Source of the DNA: Pseudoscleropodium purum
Lineage: Eukaryota > Streptophyta > Bryopsida > Hypnales > Brachytheciaceae
Direction of reading: 5' to 3'
DNA length: 64,000 nucleotides
Assembly (NCBI GenBank): GCA_963969395.1
Contig: OZ017796.1
Span: 14,696,501 to 14,760,500 of the forward strand
Shown: positions 36,165-48,800 of the stretch, piece after piece
How the letters are laid out: the number at the start of each line of letters is the position of its first letter
How positions within the stretch are numbered: position 1 is the stretch's first letter
Program-made: the position numbers and the translations under genes
The notes under the pieces: model-generated
Databases searched by the model: none
What the model was told of the DNA's origin: nothing
Seen by the model: only the letters and a program-made list of their open reading frames with translations

Positions 36165-37022
36165 CTAATTCTCCTTGGGAGCCCAGCCAGCCAGCCAGCC
36201 AGCATTAGGGTCTGCAGGCGCGTGAGCCCTGAGCAGTGTGTGAGAGTGTGTGTGTGCGGGCGTCTCTGCTGCTTCTCCTATTCCTGGATCTGCTCCCGCT
36301 CGTGTGGTTGTCCGAACTAGCTCTCCAGGGTTCAAGGACTGGTGCCGGACACTGGGCTTCAGGGCCACACTTGCGGAGGTTACGTGCAATCCTACTCGCA
36401 TGTGTGGGTGTCGTCTGCAGCTTCATTCTCTCTCGGCTTCAATTGATCTGTGGCGGGGGTCCATTGGTTCCTGCTCATCTCATTGTTTCTGCTTGCTTCC
36501 TTATGCTAGCTACTTGCTGGCGCCGAACTTCCGACTCTCAAGTGCTACATCCCGTCGGGAGAATCTGGTGGTGTACATGTGGTAGAGGGTTTGTCCTGGC
36601 ACCACTCTGAGGACGCGTCGACCTTCAGGGAGAGTGTTCCGGGAGCTGGCTAGCTGTAGAACTTGCATGTGGATTCTGCATGTGACCGGCACCGTTTGTT
36701 GGTGAGAGTCGATGGGCGAACCGAAGTAGCTGGCTTCTCGGTTTAAGTTCATGTTGAAGTCGATTTTCTCACTTCAAAGTTGTAATTCATGAACTCGCTC
36801 TGAATTAAATTGGAGCTTGAGTAGCTAGCTCTTTTTGTGCACTGATGTCAAGGTAGAACTTGGCATTCGCTGCAAGTACTCCAGATCGAGGTCTGAAAAT
36901 ACAACGACTAGCCTTTCTGGAGCACCACAAGATAGCTGTCTTCAACTATCGGAAGGTAGTTTAAGCGCCGTTGAGTACACTAAATTGAGAGGTAGCAATT
37001 ACTTCTGGTAGAGCTGTCGTCT
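36165..37022 (+). other. Long 5' leader of the ERF gene with several upstream ORFs
   Basis: About 860 bases separate the inferred transcription start from the ATG. At least seven upstream AUGs open short frames: 36400-36585 (61 codons), 36503-36610 (35 codons, overlapping the first), 36666-36704, a start-stop ATGTGA at 36680-36685, and three to five codons each near 36711, 36789 and 36845. None runs into the main frame. Either the leader represses translation or part of it is a 5' UTR intron. CGTCTGCAG at 36412-36420 could serve as an acceptor. Confidence 0.45.
36400..36585 (+). other. Upstream ORF, 61 codons
   Basis: Longest ATG-initiated frame in the inferred leader. The peptide is Ser- and Leu-rich with several Cys residues and resembles nothing known. 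It overlaps a second upstream ORF at 36503-36610 in another frame. Confidence 0.35.
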
Positions 37023-38808
37023 ATGGCGTTACATGATATCCTGGGTGGTACTTTGGTGGTGAAGCGCAAATGGCGTGACGTTACTCCTGAGAGTCTCCCC
37101 GTGAAGAGGGAGAAGTGGCATAGCTTTGAGAACCTCTCGGATGAGCGAGGCAGTTGGAACAGTCACACATGCTCTCAGTGTTCAGCACCAGCTGCATTCC
37201 ACCGTCTGTGTGATATGTGCCTGTCCCCGACTGTGGAGGTGACGACGACTTCGGATTGCTCTTTCAATTCCTCCGTGGAGACGAGCTTCCCATCTCTAGA
37301 GACGGACTCCCATCGATCTCAGGGGGACCAGTTCTGGTGCGAGAATCTCAGCGAGTTGAGCCCCACCAGTACGTTCAGCTTCCTCGCGGGCTACGGCGAA
37401 TCCGAGGCGGAGGTCTCACCCCTCCCGCACTTGCTCTACGACTGCGACTCACCGACGGAGAGTAGCGCCGACATGCAGACCGACCTGGACGGCATTGCGG
37501 CGGTGGTGGGGCAGACCATCTTGTTCGGCAACACACGAGCTTGCGAAGCGAGTCAAGCAGTGTGTTCTTCATCTTTCAGCACGCCAGCAGTCTCAGAGCG
37601 TTCTTCATGGCCGTCGTCGGCTCCTCCACTTCAGGAGGAGCACCAGCGAGTACCACCAAGCTCTTTCCTGAGCTGGAGCTTCGGTCCGTCGCCACGAGTT
37701 GAGTTCCCCAATTGCTACACTGCTGACAATTTGAAATCTGCACTAGACAACTTCTTGCCAACCCCGGACAACATCCTTACGGTTGTGAAACCATCTCCCG
37801 AGAGCAAGTCGCGGTTTCTGCAGGAAGCACACCGAGCTGCTGAAATTCGGAACCCGAGAGCAGTTTCTGATGCATCGAAAGGGCCTGCGGCGAAGTGTGT
37901 TGCGACCACGGGTCGATCTTACCGAGGGGTGAGGAAGCGGCCTTGGGGTCGCTGGTCTGCGGAGATCCGTGATCGGATCGGCCGTTGTCGCCACTGGTTG
38001 GGGACGTTCGATACTGCTGAAGATGCGGCCAGAGCTTACGACAGTGGTAAGCCAAAGGATCCTTGTGACATATACTTGTAATATTGCTTATGATGTATTT
38101 GCAGAGGAGTCGTGACTAATTATGCCAGTGATTTCGTAGTTCGACGCTCTCAGAGCTCAACATTCGATTACTTCGAGTTTCCGGCATGTTTGCGTGGGCT
38201 GTGAATTTAACATCGTGTCGTTTTGTCCAGCCGCAAGAGCTCTTCGGGGTGGCAAGGCCAAAACCAACTTCGGTCCCCCACCATGCAATGACGACCACAG
38301 AGGCCTACCGAGGATCGGAGTTCCACTGCCTCCAGCTGTCCGAAAGTCCCAGTCCGCAGTTCGTGCTAAAGCCAATCCGAGAACCACCTCAACTCGACCA
38401 GTCAAGAGCACCAAACCAGGATCGAAAACAAGTAGCGCGAAAGACACGACGATTCGCTTAAGCAACGAAGTCAGGACGTCGGAATTCATGACGCATCCTC
38501 CGAAGAAAGGTGTGCCTTTGCAAAGTGTGATGGCCACGCTGTCTGTCACCAACGATGCTGTCGTCCCACGTAGGTCAGAGTATTGTGCGAACCCTTCTGT
38601 GGCCAGATCACTGGAACTCGACTTAAAACTTGGCTATTGCAGTTCCAAGTCGTGCAGCTCCAGCCTGGAGAGCACACAGGAATCGACAGCGACGTACCAG
38701 TCACCGGACTCATATACCTTAACTTCTTTTCCTCCAGTTTCCGGATTTTATACGAACTCACCTTTTTCGCCGGATTCCTCTCCATTGTCTTGTTATCCTT
38801 GGCGCTAG
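37023..38808 (+). CDS. AP2/ERF transcription factor, ERF subfamily, with EAR-like motif
   Basis: Two exons, 37023-38046 and 38231-38808, encode a predicted 533-aa nuclear DNA-binding protein. Joining GT at 38047 to AG at 38230 restores an uninterrupted AP2 domain at residues 300-355: [12 protein letters not shown], then SAEIRD, WLGTF, ARAYDS across the junction and [10 protein letters not shown]. Ala and Asp in AEIRD are the residues that mark the ERF rather than DREB subfamily; ERF proteins typically bind GCC-box DNA. An N-terminal cluster C50-X2-C53-X9-C63-X2-C66 could bind zinc. Basic KRKWR (14-18) and VKREK may act in nuclear import. LELDLKL at 469-475 fits the LxLxL EAR repression motif, so a repressor role is inferred. 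The rest is Ser/Pro-rich and probably disordered. The ATG context is TCTATGGC, and an in-frame TAG at 36993 rules out an earlier start. I cannot assign an ERF group or symbol. Confidence 0.93.
38047..38230 (+). other. Intron inside the AP2 domain
   Basis: 184 bases, donor G|GTAAGC and acceptor TTTTGTCCAG|CC, phase 1 (after the first base of the Ala-342 codon). The T-rich stretch TCGTTTTGTCCAG precedes the acceptor. If retained, translation runs 11 codons further and stops, giving a 352-aa protein with a truncated AP2 domain and no EAR-like motif. Confidence 0.9.
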
Positions 38809-41800
38809 CATGGCAACTCGGTCGCGGTGTACCGCACTGGAAGACAGCGATATAAGGATTATCCGAATCCTGACTTGAAGGATCTATCTGGAGATGAAAA
38901 TCCAATTGGAAAAGAGCAAGCTAGCTAGAGTCCGTGTGCATTTGCTAACCATTGGTGCAAGCGCCCTGGTGATTAAGTTTGACGTACGTATTACCGGCTC
39001 CGCAGTTTCAGATTGATTCCTGTCGAGACCGAGCTTGATGCTTGAAGCTCCAGTTCAAGATCGATCGACACTCTTACGGGCAGAGACTGAGTGGTGCCCA
39101 ATCGACAGGGATGCATCTTAGTGATGATGAGAACTATACTGTCTTTTAGCTGGTTACTTGTCACTCGATTTATTTGGACATGTTATATCATGTAGTACCA
39201 ATGCTGTGAGCCGAGTTCAAGATGGTAGTTTAGTGTAGCTGAGCACCCTTACCCTTAACATTAACTCAAAACTGTTTCATACGCTAAAACGATGGGAGCT
39301 CCCGTTCCGTGTAAATAAGGATGCTTCATCAAGCACCATTAATTCTTTACTTATAATTATGATTACGAGCTAGTGATGGGTATAAGAATGCCATACTTGA
39401 TTGTGCATCCGACAGACTGCATGAATGGCCGCCATCTTGGTCTACTTTCTCGCATTTAGATTCGGCTTCAAGTGCCTTGGTTAGTATGGTGGCAATGCAC
39501 ACCTTTGCCATCATACCAGATCTTACTCGAGCGTTATATTAAGTGCTGTCTCTATTGTGTTTTCGTTGTAGCGTTCCTGTGGGTTGACTAGGTCACGATT
39601 GTGCTTGCTAAATGGACATCGATCTAAAGTGAAGATTCTTTGTCAAGATTGGATCACGGTTGCTACCTACATCTGCAGAGTCCAGAATTCCAGACTATAA
39701 TTATAGAAGTTTACTAAAACAAGCAGGATCTGTAAACAAATGCGTAGGAGTGAAACAGTGCGACTTTCATTTTTAGTAACGCTGGGGATCAGAAGTCAAC
39801 TGAATGCCCGCGAATCAAATAATGCAATGAATATCGGAGAGGTAGTGTAGTTAGTGTACACAGCCTACCTCTCTTCCAGGTTACGAAGTGGTTGCCACAT
39901 TACAGATGTAAACAGTTGTCACAAGCGTCGCAAAGAAAGATCGGAGGGACCTGCAAGGGCAGGGTCCAATGCTCTTTAATTTTTGCCCTTCTTGCTCTCT
40001 AAGTCGACTGCTCATGGCTGACTATCGCAATTAGTAAGTCGGACACAGATTGCTTGACTGCTTCGGATCGAGTATGCAAAGTGGACATAATCTTGGCTGC
40101 TCAACAGAGATTTGAAGTATCCACATCAGTGCTGATGCAGTAGTGGTGGTGTATGGCATAAGATCACACTCTAGTACAGCTAGTTTAGGCTTCGATTTTG
40201 TTCATCTTCAAACATAAAAGGTCGTGTAAGAGCTAGCCAACCCGATAGCAAGCTTTTGAAGCGTCGTGTTTGAGAGAACCCATGTGTACCTGGAGATTGA
40301 TGATTGCGGTGCTCGTGGAGTCCACTACAATACACTAAACAATCTCTTAATTAAGTTTAAATCAACTACAGAATTTGTGAGCATCGATTTTCGTGATGGT
40401 CACAATCGCGACTGTGGGGCCCAATTCAACGAAATTGTATCTGTGCATTTAGTAGAGAACGGCAGCTTCAAGGACTTGAATTGAGATTCTGTGCTTCTGA
40501 TCTCAAGAGATCTGTTTTGGATGTTTCTGGTAACAGTAACTGGGACTAAGGAATATTCTAATTTCAGTACCGGAACAAAACAGTCGAATTTTAACTTTTG
40601 TTTTTATTGCAGGAGATTGTGTTCAAATAGCTCGAGCCGTGACCCAGCAAATCCGTGAATTCGTCCACAACCACTGTCGATCCGACGCAGAGCGAGGGAA
40701 AGCGAGAACAAACGAGAGAGACTCGTGCAGGACATTGTTGCGTCAAACAGCAAGTGCATTTTAATGTATAAGCTTAGTCTTAGATTTCTGTACTTTCCGA
40801 ACATTGGACGAGTAACCCGGCTATAAGATGTAAGGTTGGAGGACATGATGCTAAGTTAGATGGCATGGACCATTATTTGCATTATTATGAGTTACAACCT
40901 TCTCTGTCTTCACCGTCTCAACCAAAGACTACTGGACACATGTATGTGATCTTTAATGGCCCAAATTACCACCAGATGTACTGTTATAGATTAGAGTTAT
41001 AAAACTGTAATTGCCGAATAACGCTGTGAGCACACTCAGCACAGTATCAGCCAAGGTGTGCTTCATGTCTCGCATGCCTAATAGGATATTTTGACACATT
41101 GACCGTACATTATAGCATGAAGACAGAACTGGCGAAATTAGCACAAAAGAGAACATCCAGGAGAGAATATAAGCTTATTCAGCAGTGCTCTGAACAATTC
41201 TTTGGTACCGAGCCGTTGCGTGAAGTTAATACACCTTAAATACGAATTCAAAACAAGTAAAATAAAATCATATCCTGATGTTCCTTGTGAATAGAATATT
41301 GTCGCAGGCTACTATAGTGAATTCTCGGGGGTAACGTGATGAAATCTTAAATTAGCGAGCTCGCATAGGAGTTCCTCCCAAACATGCACACGACGTGATT
41401 AGAATGCCCGAGAACAATCCTTCGTGCACAGAACACCAGAAAACACAACCAACTAACCCACAAGACAAGGAGACAGCTACAATATCTCTCTTTTGAACTT
41501 TCCGAACCAAACACCTCAAGAAGCGGCAAAGCGGGCAAACCCATCCCATGCCCAATTCCCAAAGCCTCCTTTGTAATTCGAGTTCCCTCCCCTGTCGATA
41601 TATTCGTGAGCGGGCTCCGAATATACACCTCCAGATTCTTGCAGCAGTAAATATGAGGAAACGGGAAGAATACTAATTAAAGGCCCGCCAATAAATCATT
41701 CGTTGGGACACTGGGATGCATCTACTGAATCCCACCATCCCAGCCCAAAAGTTGCTAGATTCCATTGCAATAGATGCGGGTGGCAGTCTGACACCACCCA

Positions 41801-42397
41801 CATCAATGCAGGCAGGCAAGGAGCGTTCATGCATTTGAGACGCGGCAGGGCAGGAGTGCAGAAGGGGAGTCGAAGATATAAATGTTTGAGGATGGAATTG
41901 GGCAATCCCTGCAGCCGCCTTTGGAGCATGTGGGTTTTTTTGAACCCGTAGAGGTAAGCTTAATTAGGCGCCACCGCCCATGAGGAGAGCAGTTACCGTA
42001 ATAGTTACTGGGACTAAGCTAGCTAGATTATGAGCTGATTAATCTATATTAGAGAGACGCTGATGCAATGAAGGCCTTCAGTACTAATTCATGAGGCATG
42101 GCAAGCCCTGGAACCCTTGCAAAAGCGGTTGAGTGTAAGATCGGTAATTACTGATACCACTTACACAGCCAGAGGCGCACCTTTTGGTTTTGGTTTTTTA
42201 ATTGGAATTAGCAACAACTTGTTGCAATTGTGTTCTGTGTTTTTCTTTGGGTGGCAGGGACGGACAGACTGAAGCCGGTGATCTCAATCCAAAAGAGAAC
42301 AATCGCTAAGGTATTCCAACGCATTAAAATATGAATTAATTGGATATTATATTGATATTATATTGATATTTTTTTAACTGTTGTGTTCTGCAAACTA
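38809..42397. other. GC-richer DNA downstream of the ERF gene
   Basis: The first few hundred bases are presumably the ERF 3' UTR. No canonical AATAAA stands out. The rest keeps gene-like composition to about 42300 with none of the TTAA elements. ORFs of 67-119 codons overlap on both strands with no recognisable product. One at 41703-41951 has a CxxC and His residues but no known fold. A non-coding transcript or a second, broken gene is possible. Confidence 0.4.
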
Positions 42398-43200
42398 TTA
42401 ATCCTTGAAGTTCCATGTGTTCCCTTAGGGACACTTGAAGGTTTGGGCACACTCCTATGATCTTGATTTTTTAACTTGTTTTTTTTAAATCTTTTTTTCA
42501 AAGATGGGAATGCACATTAGCTTTCTCACAATATAATTTTTATTTCAATCAGCGCCTGGTAGCAAAAGTTATGCCACCGTGAGCTTGAAAAGCAATTTGT
42601 CACATACTACCGAAAAAAACACGGAAAAACTATTAAAACTATTTTTTTTTCTTAGAAAATACTTTTGTCTACATGGAAAGCTTTGATTCATTCCATTTGG
42701 ACTGGTGATGGGAAAGTTATGGAGAGTCTTTTTTTTCAAGCACTCATAGCAATTTCTTCCTAGAATAACTTGTAGGATTCATTTATAAACTCAATTTCCA
42801 TAGTTCCACATAGTTCAGTTTGCCTACTAGAACAAATTTTCCATTGTTATAGTGTATTTCAATTCCATCTTCAAACTTTTAACAACTTATTTTTTCCTTC
42901 TATCTCATACTTACTTCTATATAGCAATCTTTTTAAGAATGACAATCAAGTGTGTATTTCTTTTAAATCCCCAATTTTCAACTCAACTCTTCAACAAAAA
43001 ACATTAGAAATTCAAAATCAATGGTGTACAAATTTTTAAGTTAAGAAGATTCAAAACCAAAAAAGATAGTCAAGCAAGGGGGAAAAAAATAGTTTTCTTC
43101 ACTTTAAATGCAAATATCTTGCAATTAACGTTTTCAAGGTTTCTAAAATTTCTTTCACACGATCTTATACTAGTCTAGGATTTAAGTTAATTTCACCTAA
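42398..43200 (+). mobile_element. TTAA-type element, second interior type, right end worn
   Basis: It starts TTAATCCTTGAAGTTCC and runs parallel to 10088-11017: TGTTCCCTTAGGGACAC, then CTCCTATGATCTTGATTTTT, then GGAAAGCTTTGATTCATTCC and GATGGGAAAGTTATGGAGAG line up in order. The right end near 43200-43280 cannot be placed. It marks the return from the gene block to AT-rich repeat DNA. Confidence 0.6.
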
Positions 43201-44768
43201 TTGTATTCTATTTGCGCAATTTCCCCATCTCAATTCTTGCCTAAAATGTACATCAAAGCCTAAAGACAATTCTTGGTGTAACTATTATCAACATTTGAAA
43301 ACTCATAGTGTATTCATGTAGAGTTTTAGAAATGCATGATAAGAAAATCTAGAATCTCTTTTCAAACTGCAAACAAACTCAACAAAAGGTTTTACAACAC
43401 AATAATAGGAATTGCACTCAAAATTCCTATCAAGACATCTAAAAGTGTCAAGATCAACAAATCCAGAACAAATTTTATCAATTTCAAAAATATGATTCAA
43501 TACATGCCAAATTTGAGGATATTTTGTACCAAATTCTTTTCTGTACAAAGAATTCTTCCTAAACATTGGTATGTAGGTGTAGAATTGTATTCCATCGACC
43601 CTCACTTTTAACTATGGCATTTGGACAAAATTATAATTTTTGTGTGTGTTTAAGGATTTTTACCAATCGGGTATTAACATGTTTTATATATTTTTAGATC
43701 AAAATAATTATTTTGGACACTTATATTATACATTTGAGGTATTAGGTCAATATTATATCAATTCATTGTTCAATAGTCTATATTGCCATTGAACTATGGG
43801 AATTGTTTGTTTTTGATGTGATAGAATCTCAAAGCATCTCATTTTGTTAAATTTTATGTTAAAATGGTTGGTTGCAAAGATTCAAATGCTTACAACTTCT
43901 CAACTTACACAAAAAATCTCATATAAATGGGTTTCTAAGTTTAGGATAATTAACCCACTAGGAATAGTGAAAGAACAACTTGGTTATTGAGAGCTTAGGG
44001 GTAAAGCTTGCATGTATCCACCGTGAATTATAACTTTTGCAATCATTGAGACATTGACCTTCCATATTATGACAAATTTTGCAAAAGAATTACCTAAATT
44101 TAGTATTTATTACCACTACACCAAAAAAATAGAGAGAAATGTGGGTGAAATAATCAAAAACATCTCTCTCTATATGTTTACATACAATTTGTCAAATTTT
44201 GAAAGAATTTTATTTAGTTTAGATAATATTATGGATGAGATTATGTGATGGATCAATGTTAAAAAAACAATGATGATTATTTTGACAAACCTACATCATA
44301 GGGTGCATATTGCACTACCAATAAAAAAAAAAGCTAAGAGCATTATTAGTCTTGGTACTATAACAATACACCCTAGGTATGGTGAGGAGGCCATGAAGTC
44401 AACGAAGTAGAATGTGTTGCAATGCACAACCTATAGACATTAGCCCGAACTCTATTTGCAATGGGTTGGTTCTTGTTGTAACCATGGTGACATAGTTGCA
44501 ACACAAGTGCTCACTTGTGTTGGTGATAGCACATCAAGGTGGTGGGCAATTGTCGACATAATTGTTAATTGATGAGTGTATAGCAACCTATAGGGCACAA
44601 CAACTATTGTGAATTGTTGTACAAAGGCCTTGAATTGACATGCCATCAAAAATAACAAAGAAAATGACAAGAACATTGGGAAAATTTACCTTTGTTAACT
44701 TAGATCTCACCGCCAATTTGCCATTGCCACATCTTCGGAACTAAAGGTTGATTATTTTGAGCCAATTT
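43201..44768. other. AT-rich intergenic DNA
   Basis: Frames of about 100 codons overlap on opposite strands at 43303-43611, so at least one is chance, and neither is recognised. Nothing else seen. Confidence 0.4.
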
Positions 44769-45257
44769 TCACCAAAAAGAAATGAATTTTTTTAATAGGG
44801 AATATTTGGTAAGAGACTCTTTCTTTTCCAATTGATGAAATTGCAAAATTGCTACCAAATCTTGGGATGGTATCAATCTAGTGTAGAGGAAAGCACACTC
44901 TTTTGAATGAATAAATGACTTTTCATGCATGCGTAGCAGGTTTTCATCAATTTCCATGAGTATAAATAGCTTTATCACTCCAATGATTATCTCTTTTTTC
45001 ACTCCCTCAAATAAATGAAACGAAAACGAAAAAATAACTGAGGAACCGAGGAAGGCTCTAATAAACGCCTGCACCGAGCATCTCCAGCTGGCATTGTGGT
45101 GTAAACGGGAAGCCGGATTCCACGTTAATTTTCCTATTTTTGAAATGCTTGTGGGTCGTTGTTTCAAGTGGATTTCTGACAACTCTCGTACCATTCGCGA
45201 TTTCCGAGCCTCTTGGTTGGTGCAGATTTTCCAATCATGAAGAACCGTGAGATTCAT
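44769..45257 (-). CDS. Unrecognised 162-aa ORF, doubtful
   Basis: The longest open frame outside the ERF gene, on the minus strand. The N-terminal third lies in mid-GC DNA and is mixed in composition. The rest lies in AT-rich DNA and is rich in Ile, Leu, Phe and Lys. There is no domain, signal peptide or family I can name, and no promoter or splice structure to support it. It may be chance, or an exon of a gene whose other exons are not visible. Confidence 0.18.
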   Translation of the reverse strand: MNLTVLHDWKICTNQEARKSRMVRELSEIHLKQRPTSISKIGKLTWNPASRLHHNASWRCSVQAFIRAFLGSSVIFSFSFHLFEGVKKEIIIGVIKLFILMEIDENLLRMHEKSFIHSKECAFLYTRLIPSQDLVAILQFHQLEKKESLTKYSLLKKFISFW

Positions 45258-45850
45258 GGCCGATTAGAATAATCACAGCAACTGCAATACCACCGCGTCG
45301 GTATAATAATCAGGTTCTTAATGGGAAGGCCTTGGGGAGGGGAGAGCATTGAGCGTAGCAAATCCGAGCTTGATTCGGAATTTAAAAGAACGGTAATCAA
45401 CAAAAAAGACTCCTAGTTTCATAATTCATATCGATCATACAGCTACTACTGGAACTTTAACTTAACTTAACTCAGTAGGATGTTTAATTTGAATCTCACA
45501 GGACTTCAGTTCTTCAAAACATTTGAGCAAACTGAATAATGTCCGTTGCAGTAAACTTGTCTTTGTTCTCGTTGTGTTTACAATGCAATGGATTTCCATT
45601 TGTTTTCAAAAGAAGAAGAAAGTTCTGCAATGAAATCCTGTTTCATTTGTTTAAAAAAAGAAGAAGAAAGAGAAAGAAAGAATGTCAGTTGTGAGCTTCG
45701 TTAGTCTCGACGGACGCATTTTGTACAGTGGAGTTCCTCAATTTCAACATATTCTCTGGAGCCAGACGAAGCATAAGTACTGTACAGTCAGACTATTTGC
45801 ATGGTTGCAATAGTACCTCAATCTAAGTTGAAATCTACACCCCATTATTT
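45258..45850. other. Mid-GC island with TTAAC tandem run
   Basis: GC-richer DNA with a (TTAAC)n-like run at 45457-45474 and two purine-rich AAAGAAGAAGAAAG blocks near 45608 and 45655. No ORF or RNA gene recognised. Confidence 0.35.
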
Positions 45851-48800
45851 CTCGATTGAACTTAGATTTCTCATGGAACTTAATTAGATTGTTTCATTTT
45901 TCAATTATGATTCTGGATTATATATTTAGAGAAGATTTCAACTTTATAGAATTTTGGGAGATTATGCTCACTGTAGAGTGTAGAGAACCCTTCAAGCTCC
46001 GCGGAGATTATATTCTGTTGCCTCTGTCTTCATTGGGGTAGACTAGCGGTTAGTCTAAAGTATATAGAATTTATTTTCATATTTTTCCATTTGATCAATT
46101 GAGAATCAAAGGTAGACATAAGAGAACTGACTCTTCCAAGTGGTCATGTGATTGATACTCACGAATATGGATCACTTTTTGTTGTAAATTTTTTTTTTAA
46201 ATAAACAAAATGCATCAGTTGTTTGAAGACTGGCAAAGGGTTTGAATTTATCTAATTTTTGTGTATTTATAAATTTTTGTTTCCGACTTAAAGGTTTGAG
46301 TAATCAATTGTCTTTTCGTAAGGTTTGCAATTGGTGAGACTTTCAAACTTTCACCATAAAATTCACCAATTGCAAGATCGTGGCTTTGGAATAATGAAGA
46401 ATAGGTTTTTTCAACCCATTATGGAGTTTGGATTTCAATGTTTTAACTTCTTATGGAAAAATGGTATGCCCTAAGACATTAGGGAAAATAAATTGTAGAA
46501 AAAATAAGTTGACAATGTATGGGAAAAAACTATGAATGAAGAATCCATATTCACTTTTGAATTTTTTCTAAGAAAAGGTAAGTCTATCCAAATAGACAAG
46601 ATACAATATACAAACAATTACTCAAAGAAATATTTCAAGATGTTGATCCGAATTTGTTTTAAAAAAAATAACTATAAAAATTAACTTCTTAGACTATTGA
46701 AGTTTGCTTCCAAACAAGATAAACTTACAACTTTTCAATAGTTATATAAAAGATGATCTATGAAAGGCTTTTTGTAGAAGAGCACACAACTATATTGCCT
46801 TGTGATAAAAAAAAACTATTGAAAATATACTATAGATAGTAAGATAGATTTTAATCAATTACATCCAAATAAATTGAAATTAGAAAATGAATAATCTATT
46901 TTAAATAGTTAAAATTGAATTTTTTTTGTATGAATTTGACAAAGACTTGGAACATTTGTTTAATCCTTGACTACTAGAATATGCATTATTATTTTGCCCT
47001 AAATCTCACCAATCTTATCACTATATCACCATAGTTTATTTTGGAGAAAAATTCATTCATGTTGTAAGAATAATGTATTTTGTTAAAGCATCTAAGATTT
47101 GCTAACAACCCTAACATTCTTTAAGGAATAATGATTTTTTTTTTAATAATAATTTCTTTGTTCAGCATTTATACTATTCTAGTATTAGCATCAAACTCAT
47201 GCGATACTTGTAACATGTGATTAAAATTATGTCAACGGTCTCTAGTTTTTAACCTTGAAACTCATTTAATATGCCTAAATTATGATTGAAATTGCTTAAA
47301 ATTTTGTGGGATTGGTGATACATTTTCAATTTTGAAGCTAAAAAAAAATGAGTATGCAATTATTACATAGAAAAAAACATATGATGCACCAATCAAAATC
47401 TTCCAGCTAACATAACCAACTAGAAAATAAAGTAAAAATTTAGTCTCTATCAAGAAAAATGCACATGATTCAAAATAATTATATAATTTTTTTATGACCA
47501 ATTAAAACAAATGATTGATTCTTATGCCCTTATGTTTATTGTTGTATCTATTGTGAGCCTTGAGTATAGGAATGATTTAACCTTTCCATTCCTATGGCAT
47601 GTCTAGTACACTTGAAACATATTGATGGATTTCTAAAATAGTAATGTACAATACATTATACATTGATTAATTTTCTTCTAGAGAAAAAATATTGAAGGTT
47701 TTTGTTTTCTAGATGACCCCATATTCGGTTGCTTGATTGGTAAATATTGAAACTTGCATTCTTTTGCTAATGCCTTGTCTTTGGTTTGATTTACAATATA
47801 TGAATGTATTTTTAGAATAATTATTTTCTACTTCAAATTTTTTTTTTCAATGTGTTTCAAATACAATTTTAGCATTGGTTTCTTTTTATTCTCATATTTT
47901 TTAAATTCCTTGGATTTACACCAAATCTTATTAACTTTATGCACGGTTTGTGAATATTTTGGGGATATGAAGTATTTAAAAGAATTGGAAAAAAAATTTG
48001 ATAATAATATATGTGAGTATTATGAAAATAAATTTTGGAACTAAATAACTTGAATTTGAACTAAGCACATTAGGTATGACAACTTTTTTTTAATTTTCTT
48101 AAGATATTTTAAGTTTGCATTGAAATTTTAACTTACATTACATCTATATATTTTTAGAACACGAATGAAAAATGATTTTATAAGATTTATCTAAGACGTA
48201 CATTCATCCAAAGTATGAACATTAAAAAAATAAATTTACAACAAATCTAATATTTAAGGCACTATGGATATGTCTTATATCTTACGGAGTATTAGATAGG
48301 CAAAAAAATTTGGACAATTTTGCTCAAATATTTTGAAATATTCCAAAATACTTGCAAATTGTAGAAAATATTTTCAATATACTCAATAGTTTTCTAGATA
48401 AAATTTAGAAGATTAGAGTACATTTCTAGCATAAATGATCAAAATTTGCTACTTTTTATGTTAGTGAGAAAAAAATGAAAAATGAAGTCTTTTTTTTTAA
48501 TTCAATTCTATAAATTTGTCCTAAACTAATATGTGAACTTGTAGATCAAAAGGTTATAGCGTTTGAAGTTAAAAGAATTTTTTGATAATCCTATCCAACA
48601 AGGTCTATACACTTTTGTACTTCTTTGACTGAGATTTTTGTGCCACATATGTACACTATATCATATAAGTCATATATTTAGTAAATTTATAAAAATAGAA
48701 TAATTTTGGACATGTTGCTCGATAGGATCTTCAAACTTGAACTCTTCTTTGAATGAGATTTTTGTACTATATATGGATTTTTTGACAGTTGCATCCTACA

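Noticed and set aside
41703..41951. 82-codon frame with CxxC and His residues, zinc-finger-like
   Set aside because: Spacing fits no known finger, and frames of this length are expected by chance in GC-richer DNA.
43303..43611. Overlapping frames of 100 (-) and 91 (+) codons
   Set aside because: Mutually exclusive on opposite strands in AT-rich DNA, and neither is recognised.
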